A stretch of DNA of 7,095 bases from Pseudomonadota bacterium (GCA_023433185.1 JAEZEN010000478.1:1-7095), one strand, 5' to 3'. Shown: positions 1-5,705, counted from the stretch's first letter. Translations and numbers: made by a program. The notes: a model not told the origin generated them from the sequence alone.

Positions 1-718
1 AGCGCGGGTCGCGCGGGTCGAAGCGGGCCATGGCGTCGAGCCCGAGACCGACATCGGCGACGCTCCGCGCCAGCGGACCGATCACCGACAGCACCTGGTG
101 CGGCAGCGGGCTCGGTCCCTTCGGCACGATGCCCGGACTGGGACGAAGGCCGACGATGCCGCAGAACGACGCCGGGTAGCGCACCGAGCAGGCATTGTCG
201 GAGCCCTGCGCGACATGGGCCATGCCGGTCGCCACCGCGACCGCCGCCCCGCCCGAGGAGCCCGCCGCCGAGCGCGTCGTGTCCCACGGGTTCAGCGTCC
301 GCCCGAAGACGTCGTTGAAGGTGTTGGCGCCGGCCTGGAACTCCGGCGTGTTGGACTTGGCGAAGATCACGCCGCCCGCGGCCTCGATCGCCTCGACGAG
401 GTAGTCGGAGTGGTCCGGCACATGGTCGGCATAGGCGAGCGAGCCGATCGTCGTCCGCACGCCGGAGACGGCGTAGGCGTCCTTGATCGGAACCGGCAGA
501 CCGGCGAGCACCCCCCGTTCCGCCGGCGGCTTCGCCGCAAGGACTTCGAGCTGACGGCGCGCCCGATCCGGGCAGAACGTGACCAGCGCGTTGACCGCCG
601 GATTGACCGAATCGACCCGCGCCATGGTGTCGGCCAGCACTTCGCCGGGCGCCACGTCGCCCTTCCGGAGCAGGTCGGCGACGGCCGTGGCCGACAGCTC
701 GAAGAGGCGATTGCTCAC
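1..718 (-). CDS. Amidase-signature family hydrolase, N-terminal part (C-terminus outside window)
   Basis: This is the N-terminal 239 residues of a hydrolase that cleaves a C-N amide bond, probably cytoplasmic because no signal peptide is visible. The Ser-cisSer-Lys triad can be placed: Lys79 in PIKD, cis-Ser154 in AAGSSGG, and nucleophile Ser178 in SDNACSVR. The 75- and 24-residue spacings equal those of fatty acid amide hydrolase (K142, S217, S241). Further family sequence follows (YPASFCGIVGLRPSPG, 181-196; IGPLARSVADVG, 213-224). The start is GTG at 718, with GGGAG eight bases upstream. Family members are about 450-500 residues, so roughly half is missing. The oddity is NAC where most relatives have a Gly pair before the nucleophile. 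It is transcribed divergently from the IclR gene, which may control it. The family is certain; the substrate is not. It could act on an amide, a carbamoyl compound or a hydantoin-derived ureide. Confidence 0.93.
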   Translation of the reverse strand, partial: MSNRLFELSATAVADLLRKGDVAPGEVLADTMARVDSVNPAVNALVTFCPDRARRQLEVLAAKPPAERGVLAGLPVPIKDAYAVSGVRTTIGSLAYADHVPDHSDYLVEAIEAAGGVIFAKSNTPEFQAGANTFNDVFGRTLNPWDTTRSAAGSSGGAAVAVATGMAHVAQGSDNACSVRYPASFCGIVGLRPSPGIVPKGPSPLPHQVLSVIGPLARSVADVGLGLDAMARFDPRDPR

Positions 719-734
719 GAAACAGGCTCCCGAA

Positions 735-772
735 GCGTATCCGTTGAGCGGATAGCGTATATCCCTTATGAA
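735..772 (+). promoter_or_regulatory. Divergent amidase/IclR control region with overlapping palindromes and a candidate sigma-70 promoter
   Basis: Two palindromes overlap: TATCCG-N5-CGGATA at 738-754 (perfect 6-bp arms) and GGATA-N5-TATCC at 750-764. GCGTAT is also repeated at 735 and 755, 20 bp apart, close to two helical turns. A plausible plus-strand promoter is TTGAGC (744-749), a 17-bp spacer, then TATGAA (767-772), which places the palindromes over the -35 box and spacer. A weaker minus-strand pair (778-783 and 756-761) could serve the amidase. The arrangement suits autorepression by the adjacent IclR protein and joint control of the amidase. The repeats are directly visible; the promoter and operator roles are inferred. 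Confidence 0.5.
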
Positions 773-799
773 TACCGACGCAAAATCGAGGGGGCCGTC

Positions 800-1678
800 A
801 TGGAGGAGACGAGGCGCGTGCGGGCACGGAGCGAACCGGGCGCCGCCGGGGCGGAGCCCGCGACCGCCGCGGGGAAGAAGGCGGCGCCGCGCCAGGCCAC
901 CCCCGCCAAGGCGAAGACGCCGCCGCTCCGCGGCATGGCGCGCTCCTTCGCGGTCCTCGAATACCTCGCCCTCAATCCCGGCCGCGTGGTCGACGTGACG
1001 CGCGGCCTCGGCCTGCCGTGGGCGACCGTCCACCGCACCGTCATCCAGCTCGAGAAGGCCGGCTTCCTCCACCGCGACGAGCACACCAACCATTACCAGA
1101 TCGGCTCGCGGCTCTGGCATATCGGCTCGTCCTACCTCGCCAGCCACCGGGTGCTTCGCGCCGCCATGCCCTACCTCGCCCAGATCGAGGAATCCGAGGG
1201 GATCGTCGTCCAGATCACCGAGCGGATCGGCAACCTCGCCGTCGCCGTCTACTCGGCCCAGCGCCTTGCCGAAGACATCACCAAGGCGCATTACGGCTAC
1301 CACTTCCCGCTCCACTGCGGCTCGAAGGGCCAGGTCCTGCTCGCCTTCGAGGATCCCGACTTCATCGACGACTACCTCCGCCGCGACCTCGAGCGGCTGA
1401 CCAGCGAGACGATCACCGATCCGGCGGTCCTCCGCGCGGAACTCGCCAAGATCCGGAGCGCCGGAATGGCGCTCACCGTCGCCGACGTTCAGCCCTTCAC
1501 CGGCTCGATGTCGGCGCCGATCCGCAGCGCCAGCGGCAAGGTGATCGCCTCGCTCTGCTTCATCTTCAGGAAGACGCTGCTCCGTAACGAAAAGCGCCGC
1601 GAGGAATTGCAGGACCAGCTCATGCACATGGCGCACTCGATCTCGATCGACCTAGGCTGGCGCCCCGACCAGGGGTGA
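800..1678 (+). CDS. IclR-family transcriptional regulator
   Basis: This is a 292-residue DNA-binding regulator of the IclR family, whose members usually bind a small carboxylated or aromatic effector and control neighbouring catabolic genes. A winged helix-turn-helix lies at about residues 46-100 (MARSFAVLEYL, then LPWATVHRTVIQLEKAGFL, then the wing ending YQIGSRLW). The effector domain follows at about 110-290, with the usual LHCGSKGQVLLAF, AGMALT and SMSAPIRSASGKVIASLC blocks. The ATG at 800 was chosen because GAGGGGG lies just upstream and the N-terminus then fits the family length. An ORF without stops extends upstream to base 98, but that part is antisense to the amidase. Residues 1-44 form an Ala/Pro/basic extension that looks disordered. 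The likely targets are the gene itself and the divergent amidase. The effector is unknown. Confidence 0.93.
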   Translation: MEETRRVRARSEPGAAGAEPATAAGKKAAPRQATPAKAKTPPLRGMARSFAVLEYLALNPGRVVDVTRGLGLPWATVHRTVIQLEKAGFLHRDEHTNHYQIGSRLWHIGSSYLASHRVLRAAMPYLAQIEESEGIVVQITERIGNLAVAVYSAQRLAEDITKAHYGYHFPLHCGSKGQVLLAFEDPDFIDDYLRRDLERLTSETITDPAVLRAELAKIRSAGMALTVADVQPFTGSMSAPIRSASGKVIASLCFIFRKTLLRNEKRREELQDQLMHMAHSISIDLGWRPDQG

Positions 1679-1694
1679 GTGCGGGTCGGGCGCG

Positions 1695-1744
1695 GTGCGT
1701 GCTTCGAGGCCCGCCGCGCTGCGGCGGGCACCTCAGCACGAGGG
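1695..1744 (+). repeat. Intergenic palindromic repeat, copy R1
   Basis: The copy begins GTGCGTGCTTCGAGG and ends near CCTCAGCACGAGG. Its centre is a perfect hairpin: a 9-bp stem of 1709-1717 paired with 1721-1729, with a 3-base loop. It shares its outer sequence (tgcgt[g/c]cttcgaggc at one end, a CTCAG/GATGAGG-like end at the other) with copies R2, R3 and R4. It lies 16 bases past the iclR-like stop and could act as a terminator stem, although no T tract follows. Confidence 0.75.
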
Positions 1745-1749
1745 ACGCG

Positions 1750-1765
1750 GTCTGGTTCGCCAGAC
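1750..1765. terminator. Candidate hairpin terminator (TTCG loop) between convergent genes
   Basis: GTCTGG (1750-1755), TTCG, CCAGAC (1760-1765) forms a perfect 6-bp stem with a tetraloop. It lies about 70 bases after the iclR-like stop codon and about 105 bases after the creatininase-like stop on the other strand. No T run follows on either strand, so intrinsic termination is uncertain. It may instead stabilise 3' ends. Confidence 0.35.
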
Positions 1766-1802
1766 GTCACCGGCTCAGGTCTCGCTGATGGAGGTGATGA
1801 AC

Positions 1803-1851
1803 CTCTTCAACACAAGGTGCGAGCGTGCAGCGCGAGCCTCGAAGCAGGCGT
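1803..1851 (-). repeat. Intergenic palindromic repeat, copy R2 (inverted relative to R1)
   Basis: Read on the minus strand, this segment carries TGCTTCGAGGCTCGC followed by a GC-rich palindromic centre and GCACCT, matching the outer parts of R1. It is more diverged at its far end (GTGTTGAAGAG) than the other copies. With R1 it forms an inverted pair about 58 bases apart. Confidence 0.65.
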
Positions 1852-1870
1852 GACTTCCATCCCAGGCGGA

Positions 1871-2650
1871 CTACTTCCGCGCCTGGTACGATCCCTGGAG
1901 GTTCTCGAACGCCTCGGCGAGCGCATCCACCGTCACGGCGATGAACGCCTTGCCGGCCTCGCCCGAGGCGTGGGTCGGGTCGCCGAAGATGGCGGCGTGG
2001 CCGGCCTGCGGGCGCGGGCGCTTGGCGTAGGTGCGGGTCGGCGGCGTCGGCGCGACGAGGTCCCAGCCGACCGGGCCATAGTGGGCGCCGGCGAGGCGGT
2101 CCATCTTGACCAGTTCCGGCCGGGTCGCGAGCTGGAACGAGGTCTCGTAATCGCAGCCGTGGCCCATGCCGCCGGCCACCGACTTCCGCATCTCGTGGAT
2201 CTTCGCCGCGCCGGGCTCCCAGTAGCTCACGGCGGAGACCTTGAAGTCGTGCGCGGCATCGAGCTCGTCGACCAGCAGGCGGGCGACCGCGTCATTGGCG
2301 GTGCCGTTCGGCCGGTTGCCGTTGAGGATGATGAGGTGGCCGAAGCCCTGGCGGATCAGCGCCGAGCCGATTTCGAACAGCATCGTCTGGTAGGTCGGGA
2401 TCGACAGCGAGATCGGGCCCGGGAAATACTCGAAGGTCTTCGAGATGCCATAGGCGACCGGCGGCGCGACCAGCGCCCCGAGCCGCCCGGCGAGCAGCAC
2501 CGCGATGTGCTCCGCCTGGTGCGTGTCGGTGTCGGTCGGCATGTGCGGGCCATGAGCCTCGGTCGCCCCGGTCGGCAGGATGACGGGACGGCCGGCGGCG
2601 ATCGCCTCGCCGATCTCCATCTGGGTCATGTGCGCCATGCGGTGTTCCAT
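1871..2650 (-). CDS. Creatininase-family (CrnA-like) metal-dependent amidohydrolase homologue with altered metal site
   Basis: This is a 259-residue protein of the creatininase family, whose members hydrolyse or form cyclic amide bonds at a two-metal centre. Residues that match Pseudomonas creatininase ligands Glu34, His36 and Asp45 are Glu31, His33 and Asp42 in GATEAHGPHMPTDTD. The later HxxxxETS block is present as His164 to Glu169. The motif normally written NGH (His120 of creatininase) reads NGNRPN at 110-115, so Asn112 replaces a metal ligand and Pro114 stands where creatininase has Glu122. The ATG at 2650 was chosen for the AGGGGGA a few bases upstream; ATG at 2692 has no ribosome site. 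It lies downstream of the GlxA-type regulator on the same strand. A role in producing or opening an N-methylated cyclic or amide compound ahead of sarcosine oxidase is inferred. True creatininase activity is doubtful because of the site changes. Confidence 0.88.
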   Translation of the reverse strand: MEHRMAHMTQMEIGEAIAAGRPVILPTGATEAHGPHMPTDTDTHQAEHIAVLLAGRLGALVAPPVAYGISKTFEYFPGPISLSIPTYQTMLFEIGSALIRQGFGHLIILNGNRPNGTANDAVARLLVDELDAAHDFKVSAVSYWEPGAAKIHEMRKSVAGGMGHGCDYETSFQLATRPELVKMDRLAGAHYGPVGWDLVAPTPPTRTYAKRPRPQAGHAAIFGDPTHASGEAGKAFIAVTVDALAEAFENLQGSYQARK

Positions 2651-2690
2651 TGCGTCCCCCTGTTCGCACGGCCGTGAGCCGGCAGTAGCC

Positions 2691-2722
2691 ATATAATGGA
2701 TACGATATCTGTCATTTGAACA
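2691..2722 (-). promoter_or_regulatory. A/T-rich putative promoter/operator upstream of the creatininase-family gene
   Basis: The 106-bp gap between the regulator's stop and the creatininase start contains an A/T-rich patch that stands out from the GC-rich surroundings. Inside it is GGATA-N3-TATC (2698-2709), which resembles the GGATA-N5-TATCC palindrome of the iclR promoter but with a shorter spacer. ATGACA on the minus strand (2715-2710) is a fair -35 box, but no convincing -10 lies at the right distance. A separate promoter for the second gene is likely; the exact boxes are uncertain. Confidence 0.35.
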
Positions 2723-2756
2723 TCCCGCCGCCGATCCGGCAAGCTGCCCCGGTGTC

Positions 2757-3749
2757 CTATCCGCCGGCGCCGACCGTCTTGCGGTAGCGGCTCGGCGGCC
2801 GGCCATGGGCGCGTGCGAAGGCGCGCGCGAACTGGCTGGCCGAGGCGAAGCCGGTGGCGAGCGCCACCTCGAGCGCCGGCAGCGACGTCTCGCGGAGCAG
2901 TTGCCGCGCCCAGTCGAGCCGGAGCGCGAGGTAGTGGGCATGGATGCTGCGCCCGAGGCGGGCCTGGAACAGACGCTCGAGCTGGCGGAGCGACAGGCCG
3001 GCGATCTCCGCAAGGCGCGCACGCGGCAGGGGTGTCTCGATGTTGGCTTCCATCGCCCGCAGCACCGCGAGCAGGCTTTCCTCGGTGACGCCGAGCCGGT
3101 GGCGAAGATCCATCCGTTGCGGGCCCATCCCCTCGCGGATATGGGTCAGCAGGAACCACTCGCCCACCGCGGCCCCGAGGTCGCGGCCGTGGTCGCGGCC
3201 GATCAGCGCCACCATCATGTCGAGGGCGGAGACGCCGCCAGAGCAGGTGTTGCGGTCGCCGTCGAGGACGAAGAGCGCCGGCACCACCTCGACCGAGGGA
3301 AAGGCCTCGTGGAAGCCGGCGGCGTGCTCCCAGTGGAGCGTCGCCCGCCGCCCGTCGAGAAGTCCGGCGCGGGCGAGCAGGTAGGGACCGCCGGAGATGC
3401 CGCCAAGCGCGACCCCGCGCCGGGCGAGGCGGCGCAGCCAGGCAAGAGTGTCGCGGTCGTCGAAGGTGGCCGGGTTGCCGCCGGCGCAGACGAACACCAG
3501 GTCGGCATCGCCGGCCTCCCCCGGCGCGAAATCCGCGACCACTGACACGCCGTTCGATGCCGCCACCGGACCGCCGCCGGGTGCGGCATGCCACCAGCGA
3601 TAGAGCTCCCGCCCGGCGAGGAGGTTCGCCGCCCGCAGCGGCTCGACCGCCGCCGCGTAGGACATCAGCGCGAAGCCCGGGATGAGGAGGAAACCGACGG
3701 TGGTGGGCTGGTGCAAAGACGACCTCGTGAACACGCTGGATCGACGCAT
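2757..3749 (-). CDS. GlxA-type AraC-family transcriptional regulator (DJ-1/PfpI-like domain plus AraC HTH)
   Basis: This is a 330-residue regulator with an N-terminal DJ-1/PfpI-like domain (about residues 16-200) and a C-terminal AraC domain (about 225-327). The first domain has the GFLLIPGFALMSYAAAVEPL opening typical of GbdR/CdhR/SouR-like regulators, which sense glycine betaine, carnitine or sarcosine. The nucleophile elbow reads GGISGG, with Ser119 where enzymes have Cys, so it is a sensor and not an enzyme. The AraC domain shows both helix-turn-helix units (LAEIAGLSLRQLERLF; ALATGFASASQFARAF) and ends RPPSRYRK. Start ATG 3749 has AAGGA five bases upstream, but GTG 3734 or TTG 3716 would also suit the family length. 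The divergent position next to soxB makes activation of the sarcosine oxidase operon its likely job. It may also control the creatininase-family gene behind it. Confidence 0.9.
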   Translation of the reverse strand: MRRSSVFTRSSLHQPTTVGFLLIPGFALMSYAAAVEPLRAANLLAGRELYRWWHAAPGGGPVAASNGVSVVADFAPGEAGDADLVFVCAGGNPATFDDRDTLAWLRRLARRGVALGGISGGPYLLARAGLLDGRRATLHWEHAAGFHEAFPSVEVVPALFVLDGDRNTCSGGVSALDMMVALIGRDHGRDLGAAVGEWFLLTHIREGMGPQRMDLRHRLGVTEESLLAVLRAMEANIETPLPRARLAEIAGLSLRQLERLFQARLGRSIHAHYLALRLDWARQLLRETSLPALEVALATGFASASQFARAFARAHGRPPSRYRKTVGAGG

Positions 3750-3794
3750 GTGCGTCCTTCGAGGCTTCGCTCCGCTCGCGCCACAGGATGAGGA
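3750..3794 (+). repeat. Intergenic palindromic repeat, copy R3 (overlaps the regulator's ribosome binding site)
   Basis: The copy begins GTGCGTCCTTCGAGGC, has a palindromic GC centre (TTCGCTCCGCTCGCG) and ends near ACAGGATGAGGA. It is the same family as R1, R2 and R4. On the minus strand its first bases supply AAGGA (3759-3755), five bases before the regulator's ATG at 3749. Confidence 0.75.
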
Positions 3795-3841
3795 ACGGAC
3801 AGACCTCCAAACTTCGCGCTTGGGACGGAGATCGGAGACCC

Positions 3842-3888
3842 CCTCATGCTGAGAGGCGAGGGCGAAGGCCGAGCCTCGAAGCACGCAC
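3842..3888 (-). repeat. Intergenic palindromic repeat, copy R4 (inverted relative to R3)
   Basis: Read on the minus strand it begins GTGCGTGCTTCGAGGCTCGG and ends CTCTCAGCATGAGG, closely matching R1 and R3 at both ends. With R3 it forms an inverted pair separated by about 47 bases, the same arrangement as R1 and R2 on the other side of the minus-strand gene pair. Confidence 0.75.
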
Positions 3889-3902
3889 CGAGGCCATCGC
3901 AT

Positions 3903-3932
3903 ATCGTCAAGCGTGCGTCGCAAAATGTCAAA
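3903..3932 (+). promoter_or_regulatory. Candidate AraC-type direct-repeat operator upstream of soxB
   Basis: GTCAA occurs at 3906-3910 and again at 3927-3931, 21 bp apart, both within A/T-richer sequence. Two same-orientation half-sites two helical turns apart are the usual target layout for AraC-family activators, and such a regulator is encoded divergently. The sites lie 35-60 bp before the soxB start. The repeat is short, so chance occurrence cannot be excluded. Confidence 0.35.
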
Positions 3933-3942
3933 CAACCGTGGC

Positions 3943-3962
3943 CGGGACGCGCGATAGTCCCG
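3943..3962. promoter_or_regulatory. Inverted repeat just before the soxB start codon
   Basis: CGGGAC (3943-3948) and GTCCCG (3957-3962) are perfect 6-bp arms around an 8-base A/T-containing loop, ending two bases before the soxB ATG. No purine-rich ribosome site is visible in its place. It could be a protein operator or an mRNA stem affecting initiation. The role is inferred. Confidence 0.4.
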
Positions 3963-3964
3963 CC

Positions 3965-5212
3965 ATGCGCTATTCGGTCTTCTCGATCCTGTCGAACGGC
4001 CTCCGCGGCAATCGCGGCTGGACACCGGTCTGGCGCGAGCCCGAGCCGCAGCGCGAATATGATGTGGTGATCATCGGCGCCGGCCACGGTCTCGCCACCG
4101 CCTATTACCTCGCCAAGGAGCACGGCGCCCGCAGCATCGCGGTGCTCGAGAAGGGGTATCTCGGCTCCGGCAATATCGGCCGCAACACGACCATCGTCCG
4201 CTCCAACTACCTGCTGCCAGGCAACATCCCGTTCTACGAATGGTCGATGAAGCTCTGGGAGGGGCTTGAGCAGGACCTCAACTACAATGCCATGGTCAGC
4301 CAGCGCGGCGTCCTCAACCTCTTCCACTCCGACCCGCAGCGCGACGCCTATGCCCGGCGCGGCAACGCGATGCGGATCAACGGCATCGACGCCGAACTGC
4401 TCGAAGTCGACGCCGTCCGCCGCATGGTGCCGATGCTCGACTTCGACAACGCGCGCTTCCCCATCCGGGGCGGCCTCCTCCAGCGCCGTGGCGGCACGGG
4501 GCGCCACGATGCGGTGGTGTGGGGCTATGGCCGCGCCGCCGACCAGCGCCGCGTCGACATCATCCAGAACTGCGAGGTGACCGGCATCCGGGTCGAGAAC
4601 GGCCGCGCCGTCGGCGTCGAGACCAGCCGCGGCGCCATCGCCGCGAAGAAGGTCGCCCTGGCCGTCGCCGGCAACTCGTCGCGGGTCGCGGCAATGGCCG
4701 GGCTCCGCCTGCCGATCGAGACCCACGTCCTCCAGGCCTTCGTGACCGAGGGCATCAAGCCGTTCCTCGATCACGTCGTCACCTTCGGCGCCGGCCACTT
4801 CTACGTCAGCCAGTCCGACAAGGGCGGCCTCGTCTTCGGCGGCGATCTCGACGGCTACAATTCCTACGCCCAGCGCGGCAACCTGCCGGTGGTCGAGGAC
4901 GTCTGCGAGGGCGGCATGGCGCTGATGCCCGGCATCGGCCGGCTGCGGCTCCTGCGCGGCTGGGGCGGGCTCATGGACATGTCGATGGACGGCTCGCCGA
5001 TCATCGACAGGACCCCCGTCGACGGCCTCTACCTCAACGCCGGCTGGTGCTATGGCGGCTTCAAGGCGACACCGGCATCGGGCTGGTGCTTCGCTCACCT
5101 CATCGCCCGCGACGAGGCGCATCCGCTTGCCGCCGCCTACCGGCTCGACCGCTTCGCCTCCGGCCGCGTGATCGACGAGAAGGGGATGGGCGCCCAGCCC
5201 AACATGCATTGA
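3965..5212 (+). CDS. soxB: Sarcosine oxidase, beta subunit (heterotetrameric)
   Basis: This 415-residue flavoprotein is the catalytic subunit of heterotetrameric sarcosine oxidase. It oxidises the N-methyl group of sarcosine using FAD, passing electrons to covalently bound FMN and oxygen, with formaldehyde equivalents going to tetrahydrofolate on the alpha subunit. The FAD Rossmann motif is at 33-50 (DVVIIGAGHGLATAYYLA). The FMN-linking histidine is expected at His181 in GGTGRHDAVVWGY, matching His173/His175 of characterised enzymes. The C-terminal NAGWCYGGFKATPASG block (358-373) carries a conserved Lys367. Length is normal for the family. ATG 3965 starts the family-typical MRYSVFS sequence; no strong ribosome site precedes it. 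In-frame ORF extension to 3788 runs through repeat R4 and is not coding. It is the first gene of the sox operon, divergent from the GlxA-type regulator. Confidence 0.97.
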   Translation: MRYSVFSILSNGLRGNRGWTPVWREPEPQREYDVVIIGAGHGLATAYYLAKEHGARSIAVLEKGYLGSGNIGRNTTIVRSNYLLPGNIPFYEWSMKLWEGLEQDLNYNAMVSQRGVLNLFHSDPQRDAYARRGNAMRINGIDAELLEVDAVRRMVPMLDFDNARFPIRGGLLQRRGGTGRHDAVVWGYGRAADQRRVDIIQNCEVTGIRVENGRAVGVETSRGAIAAKKVALAVAGNSSRVAAMAGLRLPIETHVLQAFVTEGIKPFLDHVVTFGAGHFYVSQSDKGGLVFGGDLDGYNSYAQRGNLPVVEDVCEGGMALMPGIGRLRLLRGWGGLMDMSMDGSPIIDRTPVDGLYLNAGWCYGGFKATPASGWCFAHLIARDEAHPLAAAYRLDRFASGRVIDEKGMGAQPNMH

Positions 5213-5438
5213 TGATGGCCCTGGACGTTCCGCCAATGCCTCTTTTGGGTCGAGGGAGATTGACCCCCTCCCGGCCTCCCCCTTCCAGGGGGGAGGGGTC
5301 GCTGGGGCACCCTTCGTTTCCCGCGTCGATGCCGGGCTGGCGCAGTCGGGTCCGTTTGCTTCCCCTCCCCCTGCAAGGGGGAGGAAGGGAGGGGGTCGTG
5401 CGAATGAACGATCGGCCGAACCATCAGGGAACACCGGC
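5213..5438. other. Unusually long soxB-soxD spacer
   Basis: These 226 bases separate two genes that are usually close together in sox operons. Apart from the palindromic element at 5262-5397 there is nothing recognisable. The ribosome site for soxD, AGGGA at 5426-5430, is at the right end. Confidence 0.6.
5262..5397. repeat. 136-bp palindromic intergenic element with perfect 11-bp terminal inverted repeats
   Basis: The ends are GACCCCCTCCC (5262-5272) and its exact complement GGGAGGGGGTC (5387-5397). The match continues inward past a 2-base mismatch with CCTCCCCC against GGGGGAGG. Each end also folds on itself: CCTCCCCC/GGGGGAGG at 5275-5296 and again at 5364-5384, with loops of 5-6 bases. 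The middle (about 5300-5358) is unrelated. No coding potential or transposase is present, so it looks like a short non-autonomous or REP-like unit sitting inside the sox operon. Confidence 0.75.
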
Positions 5439-5705
5439 ATGAGAATCCGCTGTCCCTATTGCGGCGAGCGCAACCTCGAGGAATTCACCTACCGGGGCGA
5501 TGCGACGGTGAAGCGCCCGGAGAGCCTCGACCCGTCCGCCGAGCAGGAGTGGGTCAACTACGTCTATCTCCGCGACAATCCCGCCGGCCGGCACCGCGAA
5601 CACTGGTACCACGGCGCCGGATGCCGCGCGTGGCTGGTCGTCACCCGGGACATGCGGACCCACGAGATCTTCGCCGTAGAACTCGCCGCCGGGAGCCACG
5701 GATGA
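5439..5705 (+). CDS. soxD: Sarcosine oxidase, delta subunit
   Basis: This 88-residue subunit is a structural, zinc-binding part of heterotetrameric sarcosine oxidase. The expected zinc ligands are present: Cys5 and Cys8 in CPYCGERN, His58 in WYHGAGC, and Cys62, which match Cys6, Cys9, His59 and Cys63 of crystallised enzymes. The EWVNYVYLRDNPAG segment and HEHWYH-like region (REHWYHGAGCR) are typical. AGGGA lies eight bases before the ATG. The stop overlaps the soxA start (ATGA, 5702-5705), which indicates translational coupling with the alpha subunit. It follows soxB after an unusually long spacer. Confidence 0.97.
   Translation: MRIRCPYCGERNLEEFTYRGDATVKRPESLDPSAEQEWVNYVYLRDNPAGRHREHWYHGAGCRAWLVVTRDMRTHEIFAVELAAGSHG

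Larger units (their letters stand above)
1679..1870. other. Convergent intergenic region between iclR-like and creatininase-like genes
   Basis: These 192 bases lie between two converging stop codons. They hold an inverted pair of the intergenic repeat (1695-1744 and 1803-1851) and a small TTCG-loop hairpin between them. No gene is credible here: the ORF across it in the plus direction has no family resemblance and simply overlaps the creatininase gene on the other strand. The region probably provides transcription termination for both genes through its hairpins. Confidence 0.6.

Noticed and set aside
98..799. Open frame extending the IclR-family gene upstream to base 98
   Set aside because: The stretch is antisense to the clearly coding amidase, is Arg/Gly/Asp-rich without family resemblance, and a good ribosome site precedes ATG 800.
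3393..3395. Ser119 in place of Cys in the DJ-1/PfpI-like elbow of the regulator
   Set aside because: Loss of the catalytic Cys is usual in GlxA-type regulators, so it is not a surprise and does not suggest decay.
2626..3810. 394-codon minus-strand ORF overlapping the GlxA-type regulator in another frame
   Set aside because: It has no domain and is very Arg/Pro-rich; the 2757-3749 frame carries all recognisable DJ-1-like and AraC motifs.
1695..3888. Possible CRISPR array from repeated units R1-R4
   Set aside because: Only four diverged copies, in opposite orientations and split between two distant gaps, with no regular spacers.
3788..3964. 59-codon N-terminal extension of SoxB
   Set aside because: It reads through repeat R4 and the candidate operator, and the family N-terminus begins at ATG 3965. 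An in-frame GTG at 3938 also lacks a ribosome site.
3665..5440. 591-codon minus-strand ORF across soxB
   Set aside because: It is a GC-bias shadow of soxB, low in complexity (Ala/Val/Asp/Glu-rich), and runs through two repeats and the soxB-soxD spacer.
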